A DNA stretch of 64,000 nt from Panagrolaimus kolymaensis (lineage: Eukaryota; Nematoda; Chromadorea; Rhabditida; Panagrolaimidae): assembly GCA_028622995.1 (NCBI GenBank), contig JAJQJQ010000112.1, positions 26,881-90,880 of the forward strand. Reading direction: 5' to 3'. The notes beneath the pieces were generated by a model. The model did not search any database, was not told where the DNA came from, and saw only the letters and a list, made by a program, of their open reading frames with translations. Below are positions 11,684-21,131 of the stretch, piece by piece. The number at the start of each line of letters is the position of its first letter. Position 1 is the stretch's first letter. A program made the position numbers and the translations under genes.

Positions 11684-12771
11684 GCTGCCCTGAAAGTTTG
11701 AAATAAAAGTAAGTAGTATTAAATTTAAACGTAGAAGGAAAAAATAAGACGTAAACGAATTAGCTTTATTAAACCATTTTTAAGTAAAATATAAAAAAAA
11801 GGAAAGCGTCTTTATAAAAAATATGCTTGGAATTCCCTTAACAATTTTTATCCAAGGAGCAATTTATCGCAAATGAGCCTATAATTAGAAAAAAGAACGC
11901 ATTGTGGCTCATTATAAATAGTAAAAAAATATAATTTATGAAATCAAAAAAAGAAAACCCTCCAGGGAAAACAATTTTAGTCTGTCAAAGTTCAGGTAAA
12001 AAAAGAAAAAATTAATTATAACCGGATGACTCAAGTATAAAAAAGGACAAACTTTCAAGTCTTTTGATAAAAACAAGCTCATAAAATTTGCAAAAAAAAA
12101 TCCTAGACATTTTGCTCGATTAAAAGGTTTACATAAGTTTTTACAATCGAAAGGTTACAAGAAAAAAGAGTCAAAAAGCTGTTATTGAAAAATCATGGTT
12201 GTAGTTGTAAATTTTCTCCAGCGCATTTTTCTAAAACTTTTTTAAAAACAAATATACTTTTTTTTGGCAAAACAAAGTCTGAAATAAGTTTCCAAATTCT
12301 ATCAAAATGGAAAAAATTTGAAACGCTTTGCATAGAATATGAGAAATAAGTTTTATTAATACAGGCCAGAACTTTGAGACTATGATTTTTTTTATTACAC
12401 CTGCTTCGATTGAGACACTAATGAGTATTTTAAAATTACAGCCATGTGTTTTTTTAAGTTTAACTATAAATTTCTTCATAATTTAAGAAGCAAAATTATT
12501 AAAATTACAACATCATAACTTTTGAAACATCTGCCATTTTTTTTTCATAACTCTAATCCATTTCCTTTTATAGTAGACTATAGCCCGTTTTTGGGGTAGG
12601 AAAAATGGCTGATCCCCCGCTTAAACAGAGCTACATCTTAACACCTGCTCCATTCTCTTGTTTTTGATCAAAAACGAAAACTCTACCACCCAAAATTGTA
12701 ACCAGAATCGGATTCTCCATATATTTTACATATTATGGTATAAATATATCAAAAAAATAAAACACGTAGCT
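11684..12771. other. Intergenic, receptor D upstream region
   Basis: It begins with sequence conserved with A and B. The rest is A/T-rich, with a less biased patch at about 12565-12660 (containing AGCCCGTTTTTGGGGTAGG) that I cannot identify. Confidence 0.45.
11765..11925 (-). promoter_or_regulatory. Conserved upstream block with stem-loop
   Basis: Best copy of the block also seen at 1853-2000 and 5160-5230. An exact 8-bp inverted repeat, AATGAGCC at 11872-11879 and GGCTCATT at 11906-11913, brackets a 26-nt loop. In A and D it sits about 200 bp before the receptor start. A promoter role is an inference from conservation and position. Confidence 0.45.
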
Positions 12772-13180
12772 ATGGGATTCGAAAAAATGAAAATGGCGAA
12801 AAAAAATTTTGAATTTAATGATGAAATCAAACATGTTTGTGAATCTCGAAAACTTGATCCCCAAGCGTCAAAATCAAGAATAATAAAAAATTGGACGAAA
12901 AAAGTTTTTTTCTTAAAATTTTGAATTTAAAAACTTTTGTAAAAATGGAAAAGAAAAAAGAATTTAATTAATGTATTTTTGATTCATCAAACGAAGAAAA
13001 AACAAGTTATGTTACACATTTGTTTATTTGCCAAATATGAATTATTATAAATGTCTTGGATGCGCAAGAAAAAAAGGATACGTTAGTGGAAGCGTTTTTC
13101 AAAAAAAAAATGGGAAAGATTATATTATTTTGGGTTCCACTGAACATGTTTGTAAGCCTTCCGCTAAACCTTTATTTTAA
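12772..13180 (+). pseudogene. Single Cys/His-repeat unit, broken
   Basis: The first open part begins MGFEKMKMAKKNFEF and includes DEIKHVCESRKL, like a repeat end. After stops and frame changes, an open stretch from 13040 encodes NYYKCLGCARKKGYVSGS and then KNGKDYIILGSTEHVCKP before a stop at 13178-13180. That is one complete C-x2-C...H-x-C unit. It could instead be a short spliced gene, but I found no donor and acceptor that join the parts cleanly. Confidence 0.55.
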
Positions 13181-13385
13181 TAATTCCACGTTTACATTTT
13201 CTTATGGAATTTACTAAATTTTGTTGTTGTTGTCTCTAATATTTATTTAATTTTTGAATAAAAATCAAAGATAATATTTATTCATTTCAAGAAATAGAAA
13301 ACAATGAATACATAAAAAATATAATTTTTGATTTAATCATAACAGTTTTAAATAAACAAATTTAATGTTTTTTAATATAAATAAT

Positions 13386-16300
13386 TTATTCAGATTTTGT
13401 GAAAGGTCGGCATCGATGATTATCGTTGAGTAACAAAAATTCTTCATCGTCTGTTTTATTTCGTTTACAAATTTTTGCTTCAATAAATTTTCCTTTTTCT
13501 AAACAACTTTCACAAAAATATCCATCAAGAGTTTCGTGTTTCTTAAATTTAAAATAAAATTTTGGATCATTTCGATGAAAAATAATCATAGTTTTTTTGT
13601 TTTCACCTTCAAATTTGATTTTTGGGTCATTAATAAGCTTTTCACACTCTAATAAATTTCGAATTGCACAAACATGTTTTTCGCCATTAAGTTCAATGTA
13701 TTTTTCACCAGTTAATTTTGTTAAAATTTTTGCTTTGAGACTTTTTTTATTCTTTAATGAGCAGCCACAGCAGAAAAAGGTATTATTATGAAGAGTATCC
13801 ATAAAATCATGAGCATAATTTTGATTATTTTTATTAAAAATCGTTAGCCTTGCCTTTGGGATTCCAGCATTATTGTGCATTATTTCGAAGTTGGATTCAA
13901 GCATAATTTTCGACTTCGCTTTTTGTTTTACAACTGAAGGGCTTGGAATTGGAACACACCAATGTGTGTCGTTTAATAAAATATATTCTTCACCATTTTT
14001 TTGATCAACACAAAAATTTGCAGTAATGCATTTTTTAACTTCTTTACATTTTTCGCAACAATAAATTTTCAATTCTTGATCATAGCAAAATTGATAGTAT
14101 GAGCCATCATTAATTGGATGATTTTGAATAAGAATTTTGTTTTGCTCATCTCTAAATTCATATTGAGGCTTTTTGATAACTCTACCTTTATCTAAGATGT
14201 TTTCAATTACGCAAATATGTTTTTTACATCCGATTTCAAAGTAATCCCTGGAATCTTTTGTTTGAATAAATCTCCCTGTAACACATTTACCAAGAATATG
14301 ACATGTTGAACAATTAAAAGTTTTCTTTCCAAATTTGGTGTTATAATCATAAGCCAAATTTTCGTTAAGATCATCAAAAATAACAAGTTTTAATTTTGCT
14401 GTTCCATTATAGCTATGCAAAAGCTTCCATTGTTTTTCAGGCAAGATTTTAATTTCTTGAAATTTTTCAGGATTATATTCTTTTGGAATACAAATATGAT
14501 CGCTTTTGCTGAGTTTCAAATATTCTTCACCTTTTTCATTTATCATCACAGTTGAAGTTACGTGTGCTTTTAATTGTTTACATGACGAACAAATAAATTG
14601 ATCTTTTTTTCTTGTGCTTTCAGATAATTCATAACAAAACTTTTTATCATCCAAAGTAAAAATAATTAATTTGGCGGGGCTTCTATCGCGAAAAATGGTA
14701 AAATTTGTTGTTAAAGTTTTTTCATCAATTTTCACCATTTTCAATGGATTACAAACATGTTGTGCCATTTCTTCCATTTCGAGATAATAAAATGTTTTGC
14801 TATGATGAAGGGTTGCAATAATATCCTTACCTTTTTCAAGGCATTTATAGCAATAGTAATGTTTTTGAACTTTATCGAAACCAAATCCATAAAATAAACT
14901 TTTATCATTTGAATCATAAATTATAGCTTTGCCATTATAAACTCCATCATCGCTACGTCGTAAATCAAAAAATTCTTTTGTAATAATTTTTGTCTTTTTG
15001 ATGTCCAAACCACTGTTTTCAAGTTTCTTTAAATTTTTATCATTTTTGATTGTTGTGTGTTTTAAGGGCGAACAGATATGTCCAGTAGTTTTAATATATT
15101 CTTTTCCATCGTCATCTAAATGTAAATAGGCTTTTGCAGTTTTTCCCAATTTATAACATTTTCGGCATAAAAAGTTATTTGGCTTTTTATCATAATGATA
15201 TTTATAACATAAACTTGAATCATTTGGATGAATAGTTATTAATTTTAACCATTTTTTTTCTTGAAAAAATAAAACATTTGGATGTTTTATAATTATTTCG
15301 TTATATTTTTCAGGTTGATATGGCCTTGGTTCACAAATGTGTTCTTGAGGTTTCATTCGAATAAAATTTCCACCATTTTGGTTTTTACATAATTCAACCA
15401 CAAAAGATTTTTTTCTTGTTTTACTTTTGCTACTGCAGCCCATGCAAAAATACCAGTTTTCAGAAAAATATTCTGTAAATTCATAACATTTCTTCCTATC
15501 TTTTGAATAAAATATAAAAATTTTTGATTTTCCATCTTCATTTGGCATAAAATGAAATTCTGAAGCTTCCAATATAATTGCTTTACTTTCACCTGGAACA
15601 GAAACAGGAGAACAAATATGTGAATTTTGATTTAACTGAACATAGTTTTCACCATTTTCATTTTTTAGGAGTTTAGCTGAGACTCTCAAACCTTGTTTAA
15701 CACAGTTGTTGCATAAAAAGCTTTGGATTTGGGTTTTAAAATAATATTTGTAACAAAGATTTGAATCTTTTGAATCAAAAATAATTAAATGTTGTTTTTC
15801 TTTTCCGCCATTGTGTTTTGTAATTAATTTGAAATTTGGTGATTTGACAATTTCATATTTTTTGGAAAATTTTTCTGGAACATACGGCCGAGGAATGCAT
15901 ATATGGTTGGTTTCTGAGACTTTAATGTAATCTCCATTATTTCCTACTGTCGCGCTAATTTGGTTATTGAATAGGGCGCATCCAGAGCAAATAAAAAATT
16001 GTCGACTTTTATCCCAATAAAATTCATAACAACAATCACGATTTTCTAAATTAATAACAATCAACCATTGTTTTTCTTTTCCATTTACCGTATTTCGAAT
16101 TATTTCAAAATCAGGTTTTTCAATAATATATGATTCTGATTTTAAAGGGTATTTAACCATTTCACAATAGTGTTCTTCATTAATTATTTTAACATAGTCG
16201 CTTGAATTAGCTTCTCGATGCAAAATAGCTTTAGTATTTTTTCCTTTTCCTCGACAACAACGACAAACATAACGATTGATAAAATTGTACCATACATAAA

Positions 16301-16680
16301 CATAACAAAATTCTCTTTTTTCATTCGGGAATAAAATAAGTTTTGTTGGATGCAATTCATCTGGGTCAGATTTAATCACTTCAAAATCTTTGGTAATAAC
16401 ATATTTTCTTTTCCCATCCCTTTTTTGAGAAGCTTTTCTTTTCTTTGGGTTTGGTCTAAAAATAAAAACAATTAATGAAAAATAAGATGGGCAAATATTA
16501 CTCATTCTCCTCATCAGATAAATCCTTTTCACTTTCTTCACTAATATTAGATTCAGAATCCTCAATTTCCTCTTCGCTATCCTCTAAATATTGGACATCT
16601 TCATTGTCTAGGTTGTGCTCATCATTAGCTTCTGACTTCACTATGGTTTCCCGTGGTCTTTTCCGCATGTTATAAGACAT
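13386..16680 (-). CDS. Tandem Cys/His zinc-binding-like repeat protein (11 units)
   Basis: A two-exon gene: 16680-16502, 46-bp intron, 16455-13386, giving 1082 aa. Exon 1 encodes MSYNMRKRPRETI followed by a strongly acidic Glu/Asp/Ser stretch. The junction creates a basic cluster (NPKKRKASQKRDGKRK), a plausible nuclear localisation signal. The rest is 11 units of about 85-100 residues. Each has a hydrophobic strand region, an aromatic-x-C-x2-C pair, 24-31 residues usually including A-x-L and GEEYIxLN, and a closing H-x-C(x)P. The C2HC spacing resembles the FLYWCH/WRKY-GCM1 class but has a tighter first Cys pair, so membership is unproven. All 11 units keep C, C, H and C. Linkers of the type RPYxPEKY recur. 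DNA or RNA binding in the nucleus is an inference from the basic cluster and the Zn-type residues. Truncated relatives lie at 6245, 9786 and 12772. Confidence 0.85.
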
Positions 16681-17372
16681 AACTGGCAGATTAAAATTTT
16701 ATTAATAAGCCAGAAATATTCCTAGAAAATTTCTGTACTTTTATTATTAAGAATGAATTAAATAAAAAATTCATGAAAGCAACAACAAAATAGTGGTTGT
16801 TATTGGTATTAACCAAATATGAAGAAGGCATACTCACATTTTATTCCTAGGCTTCGTTGTTGTTTACTATTAATTATTTTCTCTTCTTGAATTATGAAAA
16901 AAAAGGCTGCTGCTTGTCATTCTTGATTGACTGACCTGGTTTTTTATTCATTATAAGAGGGGATATATAATGTCGACAAAATTTTACCCTAAAGAGTCTC
17001 TTCTTAATTTTTGTTCACATTTAATTTTCAAGTAAAGAATGAGATACATCTATTTAATTTTTGGTGAATGACTAGAAAAAAAAAGTTAAGAAAACTACAA
17101 TAACTTTAAAAATTGCTATAAAACTATAAAACTTATTTAATCCTTTCTCTTACTTCGTTGATGTAAAGAAATGAAGAGAAGTATAAAAGATATTGATTTT
17201 ACTTTCAACAATTTGTTTTCCAACACCAAATAAAAACAAAAAATAATAAAAAATAGTTAATTTTTTCTAGAATTTTGAAGTAAAAAATTTGCATATTTTC
17301 ACATTTTTGCCATAGCATTTTTGGCAAAAATTTTATGCAAAGTCTTGCTATTTTTTGTTTTATTGTTTATTT
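16681..17372. other. Intergenic: upstream of repeat gene, downstream of U1
   Basis: A/T-rich, no coding character. It should hold the promoter of the Cys/His-repeat gene and the U1 3' flank; no motif is recognised. Confidence 0.4.
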
Positions 17373-17540
17373 ATGGAGGAAGCGCGAACGCTATCCTCCC
17401 CACCCAAAAATTTAGCTGTTGGCGTATCCCGATGCGGGATAGCCATAGGAGTCAGCCTGAAACCCAAAAGTGCAATGGCCAAGCCTCATCCTAGAGATCT
17501 TATCTTATTGATCATAAGAGTCTCCCAGCCAGGTAAGTTT
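17373..17540 (-). ncRNA. U1: U1 spliceosomal snRNA
   Basis: The minus strand begins AAACTTACCTGGCTGGGAG. Its ACUUACCUG pairs with 5' splice sites. Stem-loop I follows, then ATTGCACTTTTGG in the stem-loop II region, CGCCAACAGCTAAATTTTTG with the Sm site AAUUUUUG, and a terminal hairpin in which GGAGGATAGC...GCTTCCTCC pair. Its base composition is clearly less A/T-rich than the surroundings. The ATTGCACTTTTGG and GCCAACAGCTAAATTTTT blocks match what I recall of Caenorhabditis U1, supporting a nematode source. Length (about 168 nt) is normal. Ends are estimated to within a few bases. No other snRNA or spliced-leader RNA gene was found nearby. Confidence 0.95.
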
Positions 17541-17620
17541 ATGAGGCGTCTTTTTTATTCCATTTCTATTGTGGCTCATAATAAGTAAGCGATGAATCAA
17601 AAAAATGAGACAGAGAATAA
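17541..17620 (-). promoter_or_regulatory. Putative U1 promoter (PSE region)
   Basis: snRNA promoters carry a proximal sequence element about 50-60 bp before the RNA. Here the plus strand has ATTGTGGCTCATAATAAG at about 17567-17584. The GTGGCTCAT core is also seen in the block upstream of receptors A and D. The assignment rests on position and this repeated word only. Confidence 0.3.
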
Positions 17621-17756
17621 AAGAAATGCTCTCTCTCTCTTTTTTTTTGCATGCGTAGTCGCTTGCTAGAGAGTTTTTTTCTTTCTTCCTTTCTTCTTTT
17701 TTTGTTGGCAAATTGCCAATTTTATTTTTTCTATCAACAATTCTAACAAATGGATT

Positions 17757-17922
17757 ATAAGAAATGTTTACATTTGAATCTCTTGAATTTTTATTAACCC
17801 AATATTTTGGTAAACCCAAATGAAACAGCAGCCGTCGAAGTTTTGCTGAATTCGATGAACTTTTTAATTCTTTGTCGTCGTCGATATGGAGTAATTATAA
17901 AAATGGCAGCAATGAGATTAAG
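17757..17922 (-). pseudogene. Relic of a receptor last exon
   Basis: The minus-strand reading LNLIAAIFIITPYRRRQRIK followed by KFIEFSKTSTAAVSF matches exon 5 of receptors A/B/D (NPVAAITIITPYRQKVKKLI...). The Arg codon after PY is expanded to three CGA codons, the tail breaks at stop codons, and a residual KNSRDSNVN-like tail sits in another frame. Everything upstream (TM1-TM6) is missing, replaced by an A-run. Confidence 0.8.
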
Positions 17923-18103
17923 TTTTTTTTTGTAAAAATTTATTAACATCGAAAGAAACAAAATAATAAAGTAAAAGTTTAAAAAGTGTTATTAAGTTCA
18001 ATAAAAATAGGAGGAAACTTAACGGAGCAGATCACAAAAAAATTAGAGAAAATTATATAAAAAATATTATTATTAAATTTGACTCTTCAAAACAATTTGT
18101 TTT

Positions 18104-19267
18104 CTATAATTTTTTATTTATTCCACCGCAAGGGATATCACTAAAATATTCCGCTGCAACATTTTCAATATATTTTACAAGGGTAGGAAAATCTCTTCGT
18201 AATATTCCATGAGCTTCTGTTTCAAATGGAACAAAATAAATGGAAGCCAATTGTCCAAACACAGAGCAATCAGCCATGGTAATTTGCTCGCCACCATAAA
18301 ATTTGCTATCTCCAAGAATGTTAGTTGCTGCATGTAAATCTCGAAGAAGGATGGCTTTTAATTCAGCATCTGTATGCCCACCATATCCTGCACCCTTTAA
18401 TTTGCGCTTTATCTGAAAATATGTAAATTAAATTTTTTAAGAAAAAAGTTTTCCAGAAAAAATGGATAATAAAAATTTTTTTGATAAACAATTATTAATT
18501 TGCTTGAGATGGATTTTTTTGATTTTCAAATTTAAGATTTGGATATTATTGACAATCAAAAGTTAAAAACAATGAATGTAATTCATGGGTTTATTAAAAA
18601 AAATTATTAAACTAACCATCCAATTAACAATTTTAAAAACCAATGGAGCTAAAAATCCAGGGACTCCAGGTGTGAAACTTCGAACAAATTCTTTTGATTG
18701 GACTTTATGAATTAATAAAAGTCTAAAAGCCATATTTATTTTTTTATAGTTTTTGTCCAAAAAATATTGTATTTTAAATTTATACGAACCTCATAACTTC
18801 TTCATCAAATAATCGAGTTAAAGCTCGAAGGGTCCCAGATTTTTCTTTGGAAACATTTTCATGAATATTAAATTTTTCAGCTAATTCGTTAACAATGAAT
18901 TCAGAATCAGCTATTTGTTTTCCATTAATCTCAACAAATGGAAGCAAACCTTTGGGTGAACCTTTAGTTGTGCTTTCGATTACCTAAAAAACATTGATTT
19001 TTTCCAGGAAAAAAAATTATTTGAAAAAAATTTGCATTTTTACGATTTTATTGTTACGAAAAGCGTCTTTGAAAAATTTGTTGGAACTTAAAAAAAGTTA
19101 TTGCATAAAAAATAAAGATAATGACTTACTTCATGATTAATTTTATTTGCCCTTAAAAATAATTCAACTTTCATACAAAATGGTGACATATTTGGAACAT
19201 AAGGGCTTCGTTTAAATTGATATAGATATACCACATCCTGTGTCCAATTTCTTTTTAATAACTTCAT
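18104..19267 (-). CDS. CDR/Fax-like GST-fold protein
   Basis: Predicted glutathione S-transferase-fold protein of the nematode cadmium-responsive (CDR) / failed-axon-connections group. Minus-strand exons: 19267-19130, 18983-18790, 18722-18617, 18412-18104, giving 248 aa, all in frame. The N-terminal thioredoxin-like half includes DVVYLYQFKRSPYVPNMSPF with CMKVELFLR (residues about 11-39). It then has GLLPFVEINGKQIADSEFIV, the cis-Pro and (A)DS glutathione-site signature of this fold. The C-terminal helical half ends with GEQITMADCSVFGQLA, the N-capping MADC motif, and DFPTLVKYIENV. The slightly short length and absence of an N-terminal membrane segment differ from CDR-1 as I recall it. It may be a Fax-type rather than lysosomal CDR-type member. 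Enzyme activity is not established from sequence. Confidence 0.85.
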
Positions 19268-19782
19268 TTTTGATAATTAAATACTTTTTAGAAACAAAGC
19301 AAGGAACTTGTTAAAAGAAAAAAGTAAGGGTTTTTTATTTCTGCGCTTTTTTTTATATTAAAATAAAAAAAGAAGAAAAAAGAATGACAAAAAAATTAAA
19401 GCGACGGTTGTAGGTTGGTTTTTTTTCTCTTTGGCCACAAAACAAACACAAAATGGCGAATCCGAGAGCAAAAAAGAAGCCGCTACAAAAACATGCAAAG
19501 AAGTATGTAGCAGACGTGCACAAGTTAGACACACATGCTTTTTTGCTTTAAGAAAAAGTGCAAAAAAAAAGGATGAGGAATTATTTTGAACGCTTTGCTT
19601 TTAATTGAGTTAATGATGTTTGTTTTAGAAAAAATGTGACACCCAAATAAACAAACAAAAAATGAGAGCTGCAATTTTTTTTCTTTGTCGGTTTATTTTT
19701 AGTTTTATGGAAGCTATTTATTTTAATTTTTTGATTAATAAATTTTAACCGCAAAAAAACCCAAACTACAAAATCCATATTT

Positions 19783-20068
19783 AAAAAATTTGGTTAATTG
19801 AAGAAAAAATTGCGATGAAAAGGTTTACAAAAAAGTGGCGCCATATTTGTCTTCAACCTTTTTTTTGGTTTAACAATTCAAAATTTTTGAACAAAGAAAA
19901 AATTTGAAAGAAAAGTATAAGAAGAAAATCAGGTAAAAAAGAGGGAAATAATGTAACAACAAAATTTTTTTTAAAAAGTGAGAAAAAAAGGAAACCATTA
20001 GTGAAAAATATTTTTCCCCCCTTTAGTTTGTGTTTAAAAGCTAAACTTTTTTTTGAATATTTTAAACC
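19783..20068 (+). repeat. Direct duplication, copy 1
   Basis: It shares with copy 2 (20346-20612), in the same order: GGTTAA(T/C)TGAAG, CTTCAACCTTTTTTTTG, TTTTTGAACAAAGAA, TTTGAAAGAAAAGT and TTTAAAAGCTA. Identity is moderate with small indels. Role unknown. Confidence 0.6.
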
Positions 20069-20345
20069 TTTTTTTTACTTCCCACATTTGTGCACGCGAG
20101 ATGCTAGAAACACACTAATTATAATAGACGTTTTTTTAAAGAATAACAAGCGTTTGCTGAACCTCATGCTTATTATTCTGATTATTTTTCACAGCAATAA
20201 TGGCAGCATTTTCTTCAGAATCAAATCTATTCCGTATTTATTATGACAAATAGCCGCGAGTCAGCACACCAAATATCAATCAAAATTCAAAGTAATCAAC
20301 ATTTTAGAGATTATACTGTAAAATTATTTTTAAACTTTTATAAAT

Positions 20346-20612
20346 ATAAAAAATATGGTTAACTGAAGAAGATCGCAAAGGTTAAAAAAGTGCGCCCTGT
20401 TTTTCTTCAACCTTTTTTTTGATTTGGCATTTAAAAATTTTTGAACAAAGAATAAATTTGAAAGAAAAGTCAGGGAAAAAAATCAGCCAAAAAAAAGAGA
20501 ATGTTTTTTTAAAGAAAGCTAGTCAAAAAAAGGAATCGATTTTTTAAAGTGAAAAATGTTTTTCTTTTTAATTTCATGTTTAAAAGCTATAGTTTTTTGA
20601 ATATTTTAAAAG
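20346..20612 (+). repeat. Direct duplication, copy 2
   Basis: Second copy of the segment at 19783, about 560 bp downstream and immediately before a small open frame at 20714. See copy 1 for shared words. Confidence 0.6.
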
Positions 20613-20713
20613 ATTTTCTTTATTTTCCATGCATGCTTATTATTCTATTACTTTTTCTCGCAGGTCAACCTAGCAAAATATTCGCTATTTCATCACCCAT
20701 GAATCAAGCTTGA

Positions 20714-20944
20714 ATGGAGTCGTTTACGACCAAGTTCCAAGGGTGTCAACATCCAATTACCTCAACCAAATATAAAGTTATAGATAGATTCGGAATTGTA
20801 CACTCTTGGAATAGATTACGAGAAATTAAATCACATAGTGACGATTACTACACCTGTATCCTTGAAGGAGGGGTGCAGGTAACACTTGTTGAAGAAGCAT
20901 TTGTTAAACGAAACGCTCTAAATGTTTTGAGAGATGACTATTAG
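20714..20944 (+). CDS. Small hypothetical protein, 76 aa
   Basis: Unrecognised single open frame starting MESFTTKFQGCQHPITSTKY and ending NALNVLRDDY. Its amino-acid makeup (Gly, Val, Asp, His, Trp well represented) is less Lys/Phe/Asn-biased than random frames here, which favours coding. A good splice-acceptor-like TTTTTCTCGCAG ends at 20663, which could be a trans-splice or intron end. An in-frame TGA sits just before the ATG, fixing the start. It could also be a fragment of a mobile element. No function is proposed. Confidence 0.35.
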   Translation: MESFTTKFQGCQHPITSTKYKVIDRFGIVHSWNRLREIKSHSDDYYTCILEGGVQVTLVEEAFVKRNALNVLRDDY

Positions 20945-21131
20945 AAAAATACTTTTTCAATCGGGTAAAAAATCCCTCAATTTTAAATTTTAAAAAGCCA
21001 AAACGAATTTGTTCCTTTAAAAAATTTGCAGATTTCAAGTTAACCTTTTTTTGTAAACAACAAACATGAAAAAAACAAGAAAACAAAAATAATAAAAAAT
21101 GATAATTCTTAATTCATATTACCATGTTTAT

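Larger units (their letters stand above)
19268..20713. other. Intergenic with a 290-bp direct duplication
   Basis: Two similar segments are present (19783-20068 and 20346-20612). The rest is A/T-rich and unrecognised. The open frame at 20001-20246 lies across the duplicated segment and is not conserved as protein in the second copy. Confidence 0.5.

Noticed and set aside
13597..13791. Plus-strand frame within the C2HC repeat gene
   Set aside because: Antisense shadow of the well supported minus-strand repeat units 10-11.
15353..15592. Minus-strand frame overlapping the C2HC gene in another frame
   Set aside because: Alternate-frame shadow of repeat unit 4; lacks the C2HC pattern.
17541..17757. 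Possible spliced-leader or second snRNA gene beside U1
   Set aside because: No spliced-leader-like 22-mer or U2/U4/U5/U6 signature found on either strand.
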